64,000 nt of DNA, taken from the NCBI GenBank assembly GCA_052168355.1, contig JBQLZQ010000075.1, positions 10,895 to 74,894 of the forward strand, written 5' to 3'. The notes under the pieces were generated by a model that saw only the letters and a program-made list of their open reading frames with translations, did no database searches and was not told where the DNA came from. The DNA is from JBQLZQ01 sp052168355 (GTDB taxonomy: Bacteria; Pseudomonadota; Alphaproteobacteria; DSM-16000; Inquilinaceae). The translations under genes were made by a program, and so were the position numbers. Position 1 is the first letter of the stretch; every line of letters begins with the position of its first letter. This document shows, one piece after another, positions 36,168 to 46,184 of this stretch.

Positions 36168-36198
36168 GACCCGTCGCCCCCGACCGGGGCGGCGGGTC
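36168..36198 (+). terminator. Hairpin after the TRAP genes
   Basis: GACCCGTCGCCCC pairs with GGGGCGGCGGGTC (one G-U) around a 5-base loop, followed by only two Ts. It may end or attenuate the transcript between the TRAP operon and the sugar ABC importer. Confidence 0.5.
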
Positions 36199-36289
36199 TT
36201 GCGTGTCCGCCACGGGCGCACGACCGCCCTTGCGGAGGTTCGGCGGGTTGGATAGCGTTCGCCCGAGACATGCAACGGAGGCACACCCA

Positions 36290-37591
36290 ATGAAAACCAA
36301 GATCAATCCGCCACAGGCAGGCGTCGTGATCGCCCTTGTGGCCGGCACCGGCCTTGTCCTGACGACGACAGCCCTGTCGCCGTCGGTTGCATCGGCCCAG
36401 ACGGCCCAACTGACCATCGAGAGCTGGCGCAACGACGATCTGGCGGTTTGGGAGGACATCATCATCCCGGCCTTCGAGGCGGAGCACCCCGGTATCGAGG
36501 TGCGGTTCGCGCCGACCGCGCCGACAGAGTACAACGCCGCGCTGAACGCCAAGCTGGACGGCGGCACGGCCGGCGATCTGATCACCTGCCGCCCCTTCGA
36601 CGCCGCGCTGGCGCTGTACAACAAGGGCCAGCTGATGGCGCTCGACGACATCGAAACGCTGGCCAACTTCTCCGACGTCGCCAAGACCGCATGGCAGACC
36701 GATGACGGCGGCACGACCTTCTGCATGCCCATGGCGTCGGTCATCCACGGGTTCATCTACAACGCCGAGGCGTTCGAGGAGCTGGGCATCACGCCGCCGG
36801 AGACCGAGTCCGAGTTCTTCGCCATGCTCGACGCGATCAAGCAGGACGGCAGCTATACGCCGCTGGTGATGGGCACCGCCGATCAATGGGAAGCGGCGAC
36901 CATGGGGTACCAGAATATCGGCCCCAACTATTGGCGCGGCGAGGAAGGCCGCCTGGCCGTCATCGCCGGCGAGCAGGCCCTGACCGACGACCCGTGGGTG
37001 GCGCCGATGCGCACCCTGGCGCGGTGGAAGGACTATCTGGCGCCGGGCTATGAGGCCCAGACCTATCCCGACAGTCAGAACCTGTTCACGCTGGGCCGCG
37101 GCGCCATCTACCCCTCCGGCTCGTGGGAGATCGGGCTGTTCAACGAGCAGGCGGACTTCGAGATGGGCGCGTTCCCGCCGCCCAGGCCGGACGGCGCCGA
37201 AGGCTGCTACATCAGCGACCATACGGATATCGGTCTTGGCATCAACGCCGCGACCGAGCATCCCGAGGCGGCCAGGACCTTCGTCGAATGGGTCGGTACG
37301 GCCGAATTCGCCGAGCTCTATTCCAACGCCCTGCCGGGCTTCTTTAGCCTCAACAGTGCCCCGATCACCCTGGAAGACCCGCTGGCCCAGGAATTCCTGT
37401 CCTGGCGCGAGGAATGCGAAAGCACCATCCGCAGCGGTCACCAGATCCTGTCGCGCGGCAATCCCAATCTGTGGAACGCCATGTGGGGCGTCAGCGCCAA
37501 CGTGGTCAACGGCACCATGACCCCCGAGGAGGCGGCCGAGGAGCTGCAGTCCGGCCTCGCCGGCTGGTACGAGCCGCAGCAGGGGAACTAG
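36290..37591 (+). CDS. ABC sugar importer substrate-binding protein
   Basis: A 433-residue family 1 solute receptor. The signal peptide is long (about 40 residues, ending PSVASAQ), then TAQLTIESWRNDDLAVWEDI, the usual first strand and helix. Mid-protein ITCRPFDAALALYNKGQL and GRGAIYPSGSWEIGLF fit CUT1 receptors. The start at 36290 has GGAGG at 36277-36281. It heads the second sugar ABC operon, but a MITE-like element separates it from its permeases. The presence of Arg and Lys near the expected ligand face cannot be judged from sequence. A sulfosugar or its glycoside is a contextual guess. Confidence 0.92.
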   Translation: MKTKINPPQAGVVIALVAGTGLVLTTTALSPSVASAQTAQLTIESWRNDDLAVWEDIIIPAFEAEHPGIEVRFAPTAPTEYNAALNAKLDGGTAGDLITCRPFDAALALYNKGQLMALDDIETLANFSDVAKTAWQTDDGGTTFCMPMASVIHGFIYNAEAFEELGITPPETESEFFAMLDAIKQDGSYTPLVMGTADQWEAATMGYQNIGPNYWRGEEGRLAVIAGEQALTDDPWVAPMRTLARWKDYLAPGYEAQTYPDSQNLFTLGRGAIYPSGSWEIGLFNEQADFEMGAFPPPRPDGAEGCYISDHTDIGLGINAATEHPEAARTFVEWVGTAEFAELYSNALPGFFSLNSAPITLEDPLAQEFLSWREECESTIRSGHQILSRGNPNLWNAMWGVSANVVNGTMTPEEAAEELQSGLAGWYEPQQGN

Positions 37592-37592
37592 T

Positions 37593-37851
37593 GGTCTGAA
37601 TCAAACATAGGGTGCCCATGGGACGGTATTGCGAGGTTCCAGGCCAGGCGCGTGGTGCGACGCGATGCCTTGGCATCGCGTCGCACCACGCAACGCCGCC
37701 GGGGACCTCGAAAGACCGCCCGCCGGGTCGCCTTTCCGGCGTCCTCGGGGCGTCGGACACACTTGACGATGCGCCGCATCGCCGGCGCGTGCCCTCCTGC
37801 CGAGGAAGTCGGAAAGACGATCCCATAGGTACCCTATGTTTGATTTAGACC
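37593..37851. mobile_element. MITE-like element with long terminal inverted repeats
   Basis: The ends GGTCTGAATCAAACATAGGG and (reverse complement) GGTCTAAATCAAACATAGGG form imperfect terminal inverted repeats of about 32 bases. The 259-base interior has no sensible coding frame. It contains a perfect 19-base inverted repeat (37651-37669 and 37672-37690) with only two bases between arms. No clear target duplication flanks it. Such elements are usually moved by a full transposase encoded elsewhere. It lies between the receptor and permease genes of one operon, and its structure could affect read-through. Confidence 0.75.
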
Positions 37852-37946
37852 TCTGGGCACCGTCCGGACGATCCTTCCGCCGCCCGCAACGCGGCTGGCG
37901 GGAGGACGCCGACCGGCTCCCGATCCCAAGGTCCTGAAGCCACGCC

Positions 37947-38876
37947 ATGGCGCATGTACCGCCCCGCCGCCGCCCGCGGTTTCATATCGTCGTGTTCCTG
38001 GCGCCGGCGACCATCGTCTATACGCTGTTCATGATCTACCCGTTGGCCGACAGCCTGCGGTTGAGCTTTTTCACCACCGCCGACGACGGCACGCGGAGCT
38101 TTGTCGGCCTGACCAACTACGCCGCGCTTCTGCTCGATCCTTTGTGGGCCGATCAGTTCTGGAACGCCTTCGCCAACAACGCCTATTTCTTTCTCATTCA
38201 CATGGCGGTGCAGAACCCGATCGGCCTGCTGCTGGCGGCGTTGTTGAGCCTGCCAGCGTTGCGTCTGCGCGGCACCTACCGAACGCTGCTGTTCACGCCG
38301 GCCATGCTGTCGGTGGTCATCGTCGGCTTCATCTGGCAGCTCATTCTGTCACCGCTGTGGGGCGTGTCGCACGGCTTTTTATCGATCCTGGGATTGGAAA
38401 GCTGGTTCCAGCCCTGGCTGGGGCGGCAGGAAACGGCCCTGACCACGCTGGCCCTCATCTCCGTGTGGCAGTTCATCGGCATCCCGATGATGTTGCTCTA
38501 CGCCGCTCTGCTCAGCATTCCCGACGAGCTGATCGACGCCGCCTATGTCGACGGCGCCTCGGGCTGGGGCATCTTCTGGCGCATCAAGCTGCCGCTGATC
38601 CTGCCCACGGTCGGGATCGTGTCGATCCTGACCTTTGTCGGCAATTTCAACGCCTTCGACCTGATCTATGCGGTTCAGGGCGCGCTGGCCGGTCCCGATT
38701 TCTCGACCGACATTCTGGGCACGCTGCTGTATCGCACCTTTTTCGGCCACCAGCTTCAACTGGGGGACCCCAACATGGGCGCGACGGTGGCGACGATGAT
38801 GTTCCTGATCATCCTGGCCGGTGTCTGCTTTTACCTGTTCGTCGTCCAGCGCCGCATCCAGCGGTACGAGTTGTGA
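37947..38876 (+). CDS. ABC sugar importer permease 1
   Basis: A 309-residue CUT1 permease with six helices, starting VVFLAPATIVYTLFMIYPLA. The EAA loop is IDAAYVDGASGWGIFWRIK, with the canonical Asp-Gly-Ala. It works with the permease that follows, the receptor at 36290 and the ATPase at 40844. The 355 bases between receptor and this gene are mostly a MITE-like element, so its promoter or read-through arrangement is not obvious. Confidence 0.93.
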   Translation: MAHVPPRRRPRFHIVVFLAPATIVYTLFMIYPLADSLRLSFFTTADDGTRSFVGLTNYAALLLDPLWADQFWNAFANNAYFFLIHMAVQNPIGLLLAALLSLPALRLRGTYRTLLFTPAMLSVVIVGFIWQLILSPLWGVSHGFLSILGLESWFQPWLGRQETALTTLALISVWQFIGIPMMLLYAALLSIPDELIDAAYVDGASGWGIFWRIKLPLILPTVGIVSILTFVGNFNAFDLIYAVQGALAGPDFSTDILGTLLYRTFFGHQLQLGDPNMGATVATMMFLIILAGVCFYLFVVQRRIQRYEL

Positions 38877-38889
38877 CGGGGGGCGGGAC

Positions 38890-39732
38890 ATGAACCGGGC
38901 GCGGCGCCGCCTGGGGGCCGAACTGGCGGCCCACGGCATTCTGTTGACCTACACCGCGATCGCCCTGTTCCCCGTGATCCTGGTCATCGTCAATTCATTC
39001 AAGACACGGAGGGCGATCTTTTCCGATCCGCTCAGCCTGCCCATGGGCGCGGCGTTCAGTCTGGACGGGTACGCGGCGGTGTGGGATCGGGCCAACTTCG
39101 CCCTGTATTTCGGCAACAGCCTGATCGTCACCCTAACGGCCTTGGCGTTTGTGCTGCTGGCCGGGTCGATGGCCGCCTATGCCCTGTCGGAATACCGCTT
39201 CCGGGGCAACACGCTGATGGGGCTGTACCTGGCGCTGGGCATCATGATCCCCATCCGCCTCGGCACGGTCGGTATCCTCAACCTGGTGGTCGATCTGGGG
39301 CTGATCAACACCCTGTGGGCGCTGATCCTGGTCTACACCGCCCAGGGTCTGCCGCTGGCCATTTTCATCCTGTCGGAATTCATGCGCCAGGTGTCGGGCG
39401 AGCTGAAGGACGCGGCCCGCGTCGACGGGCTGAACGAATACATGATCTTCGTGCGTCTGGTGCTGCCGCTGACCCGGCCGGCGATCGCCACCGTCGCGGT
39501 GTTCACGATGATCCCGATCTGGAACGATCTGTGGTTTCCGCTGATCCTGGCCTCGGGCGAGGCGACCAAGACCATCACGCTCGGCACCCAGCAGTTCATC
39601 GGCCAGTTCGTGACCAACTGGAACGCCGTGCTGGCGGCGCTGACCCTTGCCATCGTCCCGGTGCTCGTGCTCTACGCGATCTTTTCGCGACAGCTCATCG
39701 CCGGCATCACCTCCGGCGCGGTGAAGGGGTAG
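38890..39732 (+). CDS. ABC sugar importer permease 2
   Basis: The 280-residue second CUT1 permease. It begins with ILLTYTAIALFPVILVIVNS after a short basic N-terminus. The EAA loop is KDAARVDGLNEYMIFVRLV, standard for MalG-like permeases. The ATG at 38890 lies 13 bases after the partner's stop. The oxidoreductase gene follows after 3 bases, showing one operon. Confidence 0.94.
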   Translation: MNRARRRLGAELAAHGILLTYTAIALFPVILVIVNSFKTRRAIFSDPLSLPMGAAFSLDGYAAVWDRANFALYFGNSLIVTLTALAFVLLAGSMAAYALSEYRFRGNTLMGLYLALGIMIPIRLGTVGILNLVVDLGLINTLWALILVYTAQGLPLAIFILSEFMRQVSGELKDAARVDGLNEYMIFVRLVLPLTRPAIATVAVFTMIPIWNDLWFPLILASGEATKTITLGTQQFIGQFVTNWNAVLAALTLAIVPVLVLYAIFSRQLIAGITSGAVKG

Positions 39733-39735
39733 GGG

Positions 39736-40821
39736 ATGGCGAAGATGGACACGCCGATCCGGGTGCTGGTCGTCGGGCTCGGCCATATGGGGCTCAGCCA
39801 CGCGCTGGCCTATCACGCGCTCGACGGGTTTGAGATCGTCGGCCTGTGCAGCCGGGGGATCGAGACCCGCGCCGACCTGCCGGCGGAGCTTTCCAACCTG
39901 CCGCGCTATCCCGATTTCACCATCGCCCTGGCGGCCACCCGTCCCGACGCGGTGTCGATCAACAGTTGGGCCGACAGCCACGCCGCCTATGCCGTCGCGG
40001 CGATGGAGGCGGGCGCCCATGTGTTCGTTGAAAAACCCCTGGCGACGACGGTGGCCGAGGCGCGGGCGGTGGTCGATTGCGCCCGGCGTGCCGGCGCCAA
40101 GCTGGTGGTCGGCTATATCCTGCGCCACCATCCCAGCTGGGTGCGCCTGGTGGAGATCGCCCGCACCCTGGGCACGCCCAAGGTCATGCGCATGAACCTC
40201 AACCAGCAGAGCACCGGCGACGCCTGGACATGGCACAAGGACCTCATGCAGGCCCTGTCGCCGGTCGTCGATTGCGGCGTCCACTATATCGACGTCATGT
40301 GCCAGATCACCGGCAGCCGGCCGGTCCGCGTCCACGGCATGGGCGCGCGGCTGACCGACGAGGTGGCGCCCGACATGTACAATTACGGCCACCTGCAGGT
40401 GATCTTCGAGGACGGGTCGATCGGCTGGTACGAGGCCGGCTGGGGCCCGATGATGAGCGAGGTGGCGTTCTTCGTAAAGGACGTGATCGGACCGAAGGGC
40501 AGCGTCAGCATCGTCATGCGCCAGGACGGGGAGGGGGCGGCCGGATCGGCCGATATGGATACCCACACCAAGACCAACGCCCTGCTGCGTCATCATGGCG
40601 CCATCGGCCCGGACAACCGGCTGCTCAAACCGGACGAGGTGATCGACATGGCCGACGAACCGGGACACCAGGCCTTGTGCGAACGCGAGCAGGCCTTTTT
40701 CCGCGACGCCATCCTAACGAACCGCGACCTCTCCGATCACATGGAGGACGCGGTGAACAGCCTGGCGGTGGTCCTGGCGGCGGATGAGAGCATCCGCACC
40801 CGGCGCGTGGTGGACCTATGA
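39736..40821 (+). CDS. Gfo/Idh/MocA-family NAD(P)-binding protein, candidate NAD-dependent glycosidase
   Basis: A 361-residue protein of the Gfo/Idh/MocA family. The N-terminal Rossmann domain shows VLVVGLGHMGLSHALAYHAL; next come VEKPLATTVAEARAVVD (Glu-Lys-Pro motif) and the active-site segment DCGVHYIDVMCQI. It would oxidise or epimerise a sugar. Recently NAD-dependent sulfoquinovosidases (SqgA, GH188) were described in this fold, often with sulfo-EMP2 genes. As the operon already looks sulfoglycolytic and its GH31 lacks the YihQ residues, a GH188-like role is a plausible hypothesis. A conventional inositol- or sugar-dehydrogenase role is equally compatible with the motifs alone. Confidence 0.88.
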   Translation: MAKMDTPIRVLVVGLGHMGLSHALAYHALDGFEIVGLCSRGIETRADLPAELSNLPRYPDFTIALAATRPDAVSINSWADSHAAYAVAAMEAGAHVFVEKPLATTVAEARAVVDCARRAGAKLVVGYILRHHPSWVRLVEIARTLGTPKVMRMNLNQQSTGDAWTWHKDLMQALSPVVDCGVHYIDVMCQITGSRPVRVHGMGARLTDEVAPDMYNYGHLQVIFEDGSIGWYEAGWGPMMSEVAFFVKDVIGPKGSVSIVMRQDGEGAAGSADMDTHTKTNALLRHHGAIGPDNRLLKPDEVIDMADEPGHQALCEREQAFFRDAILTNRDLSDHMEDAVNSLAVVLAADESIRTRRVVDL

Positions 40822-40843
40822 CCGACAAGGCGAACGGACAGCC

Positions 40844-41977
<1,134 letters not shown>

Positions 41978-42045
41978 CGTCGGGCGAGCCGTCGTCCACA
42001 CGCAATCGCGGCATACCGGACGCCGCCGGGAGAGGATCGAGGCCA

Positions 42046-42867
42046 ATGGCCACTGACGAACAGCATGGGCTGGACGCCGAGGACCAGGAGGATGTGGAGG
42101 AGAATCTCGGCTTGCGCGCTCCGGTGGTGTACGAAATCGTGCGCCGCAAGGGGGAGGAGGAGTTGCGTCGCCCGACCCTATCCCTGTGGTGGTCGGGAGT
42201 CGCCGCCGGCGTGGTGCTCAGCACGTCGGTCTACTGCGAGGGGTTTCTCCACAATGTCCTGCCCGATGCCCCGTGGCGCCCGGCCGTCGAGAATTTTGGC
42301 TATAGCCTGGGGTTTTTGATCGTCATCCTGGGGCGGTTCCAGCTCTTCACCGAAAACACCATTACCGTCATCCTGCCGCTGCTGGCCGAACGGACATGGA
42401 GCAATCTCGGAAAAGTCGCCCGGCTGTGGACCATCGTCTTCGCCGCCAACATGGTGGGGTCCCTGGTGTCGGCCGGACTGGCCGTGTTCGGTCAGGTTGC
42501 CGAGCCTGAACAGTTGGCCGGGGCGCTGGAAATCTCCCGCCATTTCGCCGAGAAGGGCCCGTGGGAAACCTTGCGCCACGGCATCCCGGCCGGTTTCTTC
42601 ATCGCCGCGCTGGTATGGATCCTGCCAAACGCCAAGGGCAACGAGTTCTGGGTCATCGTGGCGGTGACCTACACCATCGCGCTCGGTGATTTCGCCCATG
42701 TCGTGGCGGGATCGACCGAGGTGTTCCTGCTGATGCTCGTCGGCGAACTCAGCGTGGCTCACACCCTCTTCGCGTTTATCCTGCCGGCCCTGATCGGCAA
42801 CGTGATCGGCGGCACCGTGCTGTTCTCGCTGATCGCCTATGGCCAGGTGAGCGCCGAGATCGACTAG
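42046..42867 (+). CDS. Formate/nitrite transporter (FNT)-family channel, YfdC-like
   Basis: A 273-residue inner-membrane protein. After an acidic N-terminus (about 25 residues of EDQEDVEEN-type sequence) there are six helices of the FNT fold, including LWWSGVAAGVVLSTSVYCEG, GRFQLFTENTITVILPLL and IALGDFAHVVAGSTEVFLL. The YfdC branch is of unknown substrate, unlike the formate channel FocA or nitrite channel NirC. The gene stands alone upstream of the copper-export promoter. GAGAGG lies upstream of the ATG. Confidence 0.87.
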   Translation: MATDEQHGLDAEDQEDVEENLGLRAPVVYEIVRRKGEEELRRPTLSLWWSGVAAGVVLSTSVYCEGFLHNVLPDAPWRPAVENFGYSLGFLIVILGRFQLFTENTITVILPLLAERTWSNLGKVARLWTIVFAANMVGSLVSAGLAVFGQVAEPEQLAGALEISRHFAEKGPWETLRHGIPAGFFIAALVWILPNAKGNEFWVIVAVTYTIALGDFAHVVAGSTEVFLLMLVGELSVAHTLFAFILPALIGNVIGGTVLFSLIAYGQVSAEID

Positions 42868-42874
42868 CCGACCC

Positions 42875-42905
42875 TTGACCTTCCAGTGACGGGAAGGTTT
42901 ATGTA
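42875..42905 (+). promoter_or_regulatory. CueR-type copper-responsive promoter of copA
   Basis: TTGACC (42875-42880) and TATGTA (42900-42905) are 19 bases apart, the long spacer characteristic of MerR-family promoters. Inside is the palindrome ACCTTCC-N7-GGAAGGT (42878-42898), which matches the CueR/HmrR box. CueR is encoded just downstream in the same operon, so the circuit is self-contained. Confidence 0.9.
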
Positions 42906-42959
42906 GAGGCTCCGGGGTGCGGCGGACGGTCCGCCGTGCCACCGCGCCGGAGCACAATC

Positions 42960-45308
42960 ATGAGCCTAGAATCCCGCCATGCCGCCGCCGACGAGGATGT
43001 CGCGCAAGCGGTCGTCGATCCGGTGTGCGGCATGAGAGTCGACCCCGCCACCGCCCAGAACAGCCATCTTCACGAGGGGACGCGGTACTATTTCTGCTGT
43101 GCGGGCTGCCGGGGAAAATTCGCCGGCGATCCGGATCACTACCTGTCCGGGCGGCACCGGGACGAAGCGGTCAAGGCGCCTGAGGGCACGCTGTACACCT
43201 GCCCGATGCATCCCGAGATCGTGCAGGAAGGGCCGGGGCCTTGTCCGATCTGCGGCATGGCGCTGGAGCCGATGGGGATCCCGGCCGACGGCCCCAACGA
43301 AGAACTGATCGACATGCAGCGGCGGTTCTGGATCAGCCTGGTGCTGTCGGTGCCGCTTTTGATCATGGAGATGGGGGCGCACCTGTTCGGCCTGCCGGTC
43401 GATCGGGTCGTGCCAATGTCCATCAACCCGTGGGTGCAGCTGGCCATCGCCACGCCGGTGGTGCTGTGGGGCGGTCTGCCCTTTTTCGTCCGCGGCTGGG
43501 CATCGATCCGGACCGGCAACTTCAACATGTTCACGCTGATCGCCATCGGCACCGGGGCCGCCTATCTGTACAGCCTGGTCGCCACGGTGGCGCCCTTCCT
43601 GTTTCCGCCGTCCTTCCGCATGGCGGGCGGCATGGTGCCGGTTTATTTCGAGAGCGCGGCGGTGATCATCACCCTGGTGCTGCTGGGGCAGGTGCTGGAG
43701 CTGCGGGCGCGGGAACGGACCGGCGGCGCCATCCGGGCGCTTCTGGACCTCGCGCCCAAGACCGCCCGCCTGATCGACAGGGACGGCGGCGAACGGGAGG
43801 TGCCGCTGGACGAGATCGCGGTCGGCGACCGGCTGCGGGTCCGCCCCGGCGACAAGGTGCCGCTGGACGGCACCGTGACCGACGGGCGCAGCGCGGTGGA
43901 CGAAAGCATGCTGACCGGGGAGCCCGTGCCGGTGGAGAAGATCGCCGGCGACCGGGTGACCGGCGGCACCCTCAACGGATCGGGCAGCTTTGTGCTGCGT
44001 GTCGACCGGGTCGGCGGCGACACGATTTTGGCGCAAATCGTTCAGATGGTCGCCGACGCGCAGCGCAGCCGGGCGCCGATCCAGGCCCTGGCCGACCGGG
44101 TCGCCGGTTACTTCGTGCCGACGGTCATCCTGGTGGCCGTCGTCGCCTTTGCCGTCTGGGGCCTGTTCGGGCCGACGCCCAGCCTGGCCTTCGCCCTGAT
44201 CGCCGCCGTCAGTGTCCTGATCATCGCCTGCCCCTGCGCCCTGGGTCTGGCCACGCCCATGTCGATCATGGTCGCCACCGGGCGGGGAGCGGGCCTGGGC
44301 GTGCTGGTCAAGAACGCCGAGGCTTTGGAGCGGTTCGCCAAGGTCGACACGGTGGTCGTCGACAAGACCGGGACCTTGACCGAGGGCAAGCCCCGCCTGA
44401 CCGCCATCGTCCCGGCGCCGGGCTGGGACGAGGCCGATCTGCTGCGTCTGGCCGCCACCCTGGAAAAGGCGAGCGAGCATCCGCTGGCCGAGGCGATCGT
44501 CGCCGCCGCCCATGACCGGGGCTTGACCCTGGGCGAGGCCGAGGGCTTCGACAGCGTCACCGGTCAGGGCGTCCATGGCCGGGTCGAGGGCCGCGACGTC
44601 GCGCTGGGCAACGCCCGGATGATGGATACCCGTGGCGGCGTGGCCGCGCTGGATTCCCAGGCCGAGACTCGCCGGCGGGACGGGGAGACGGTGCTGTTCG
44701 TCGCCGTCGACGGCAGCCCCGCCGGGCTGCTGGCGGTCGCCGACCCGATCAAGGACACCACGGCGGCCGCCATCGCCGCCCTGCACGAGGCCGGGCTGAC
44801 GGTGGTCATGGCCACCGGCGACAACCGCACGACGGCCGACGCGGTGGGCCGGCGCTTGGGCATCGACCGGATCGAGGCCGGCATTCTGCCCGCCGACAAG
44901 GCGACGCTGATCCGGACCCTGCAAGACGGCGGCGCCCGCGTGGCCATGGCCGGCGACGGTATCAACGACGCGCCGGCCCTGGCTCAGGCCGACGTCGGCG
45001 TGGCCATGGGGGCCGGGGCCGACGTGGCGGTGGAAAGCGCCGGCATGACCCTGATCGGCGGCGACCTGCGCGCCCTCGTCCGGGCCCGGCTGCTCAGCGT
45101 CGCGACCATGCGCAATATCCGCCAGAACCTGTTCTTCGCCTTTGTCTACAACACGCTGGGCGTGCCGGTGGCGGCGGGTGTGCTGTATCCCGTGTTCGGT
45201 CTGCTGTTGAGCCCGATGATCGCGGCGGCGGCGATGAGCCTCAGTTCCGTCTCGGTTATCGCCAATGCCCTGCGCCTGCGCACGGTCCGCGTGGAGCAGC
45301 CGCGATGA
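42960..45308 (+). CDS. copA: Copper-exporting P-type ATPase with YHS and heavy-metal-binding N-terminus
   Basis: A 782-residue P1B ATPase that pumps Cu(I) out of the cytosol. In place of the usual ferredoxin-like metal domains it has a YHS domain (VDPVCGMRV, YYFCCAGCRGKF, about 25-70) and a heavy-metal-binding segment (YTCPMHPEI, CPICGMALEPMG, about 80-112). The pump core has the transport motif IIACPCALGLATP, phosphorylation site VVDKTGTLTEG and GDGINDAPALAQADVGVAMG. Start 42960 is chosen over an in-frame ATG at 42936, which lies close to the predicted transcription start. Its last bases overlap the cueR start. Confidence 0.96.
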   Translation: MSLESRHAAADEDVAQAVVDPVCGMRVDPATAQNSHLHEGTRYYFCCAGCRGKFAGDPDHYLSGRHRDEAVKAPEGTLYTCPMHPEIVQEGPGPCPICGMALEPMGIPADGPNEELIDMQRRFWISLVLSVPLLIMEMGAHLFGLPVDRVVPMSINPWVQLAIATPVVLWGGLPFFVRGWASIRTGNFNMFTLIAIGTGAAYLYSLVATVAPFLFPPSFRMAGGMVPVYFESAAVIITLVLLGQVLELRARERTGGAIRALLDLAPKTARLIDRDGGEREVPLDEIAVGDRLRVRPGDKVPLDGTVTDGRSAVDESMLTGEPVPVEKIAGDRVTGGTLNGSGSFVLRVDRVGGDTILAQIVQMVADAQRSRAPIQALADRVAGYFVPTVILVAVVAFAVWGLFGPTPSLAFALIAAVSVLIIACPCALGLATPMSIMVATGRGAGLGVLVKNAEALERFAKVDTVVVDKTGTLTEGKPRLTAIVPAPGWDEADLLRLAATLEKASEHPLAEAIVAAAHDRGLTLGEAEGFDSVTGQGVHGRVEGRDVALGNARMMDTRGGVAALDSQAETRRRDGETVLFVAVDGSPAGLLAVADPIKDTTAAAIAALHEAGLTVVMATGDNRTTADAVGRRLGIDRIEAGILPADKATLIRTLQDGGARVAMAGDGINDAPALAQADVGVAMGAGADVAVESAGMTLIGGDLRALVRARLLSVATMRNIRQNLFFAFVYNTLGVPVAAGVLYPVFGLLLSPMIAAAAMSLSSVSVIANALRLRTVRVEQPR

Positions 45309-45694
45309 ACATCGGCGAGGCGGCCGAGGCCTCCGGCCTGCCGGTCAAGACCATCCGCTACTACGAGGAAATCGGGCTGGTCGCCGCCGACCGTCAGGAC
45401 AATGGCTACCGCAGCTATGCCGACGCCCATGTGCACAAGCTGCGGTTCGTCCAGCGGGCACGCAGCCTGGGGTTCAGCATCGAGGAATGCCGGCATCTTC
45501 TGTCGCTGTATCAGGACACCCACCGCACCAGCGCCGAGGTCAAGGCGATGGCCGAGGCCCGGATCGTCGACATGGACCGCAAGATCGCCGAACTCGTCGC
45601 CCTGCGCGGCGCCTTGGCGGGGCTGGTGGCCGCCTGCCACGGCGACGACCGCCCCGATTGTCCGATCCTGGACGATCTGGCCGGTGGTCCGTGA
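45305..45694 (+). CDS. cueR: Copper-responsive MerR-family regulator
   Basis: A 129-residue MerR protein that activates the CueR-type promoter upstream of copA when it binds Cu(I). The N-terminal helix-turn-helix has MNIGEAAEASGLPVKTIRYY, a long dimerisation helix follows, and the metal loop near the C-terminus is CHGDDRPDCPIL, with Cys111 and Cys119 at the CueR spacing. It overlaps copA by 4 bases and the cytochrome gene by 4 bases. Confidence 0.95.
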   Translation: MNIGEAAEASGLPVKTIRYYEEIGLVAADRQDNGYRSYADAHVHKLRFVQRARSLGFSIEECRHLLSLYQDTHRTSAEVKAMAEARIVDMDRKIAELVALRGALAGLVAACHGDDRPDCPILDDLAGGP

Positions 45695-46167
45695 CCGGAA
45701 CATCCCGGCGGTTTCTGGTTGGCGCGGCGGCGGTGGCGGCGGTCCTCGCCGTCGCGGCCGCCTTCTTCCGGCCCGACGGTCCGGATTCGCGGGCGCTGGC
45801 CATCGACCCGGATGACCCGCAACAGGTCGCCCTGGGCAAGGACCTCTACGCCGCCCAGTGCGCCGCCTGTCACGGCGCCAACCTGGAGGGCCAGCCGAAC
45901 TGGCGCCAGCGGCTGCCCAACGGCCGCCTGCCGGGACCGCCCCACGATGCCAGCGGCCACACCTGGCACCACCCCGACGCCCAGCTTTTCGCCATCACCA
46001 AGTACGGCGTCGAGGCCCTGGCCCCCGCCGGCTACGAGAGCGACATGCCGGCCTTCGAGGACGCGCTGACCGACGATCAGATCGCCGCCGTCCTGGCCTA
46101 CATCAAAAGCCGCTGGCCGCAGAACATCCGCCGGGCCCAGGCGGAGCGAAACGCAACCGCGCGATAG
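45691..46167 (+). CDS. Membrane-anchored monoheme cytochrome c
   Basis: A 158-residue class I cytochrome c. N-terminal signal anchor RRFLVGAAAVAAVLAVAAAFF, heme-binding AAQCAACHGANLEGQPNW, and probable axial Met in YESDMPAFEDALTDDQIAA. Such cytochromes often follow copper-resistance operons in alphaproteobacteria; a role in periplasmic copper redox or electron transfer is inferred. The GTG start at 45691 overlaps the cueR stop. Confidence 0.92.
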   Translation: MTGTSRRFLVGAAAVAAVLAVAAAFFRPDGPDSRALAIDPDDPQQVALGKDLYAAQCAACHGANLEGQPNWRQRLPNGRLPGPPHDASGHTWHHPDAQLFAITKYGVEALAPAGYESDMPAFEDALTDDQIAAVLAYIKSRWPQNIRRAQAERNATAR

Positions 46168-46184
46168 GGCGACGTTGCTTCGGG

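Noticed and set aside
37601..37948. Frames inside the MITE-like element
   Set aside because: They are by-products of the inverted repeats and contain no transposase motif.
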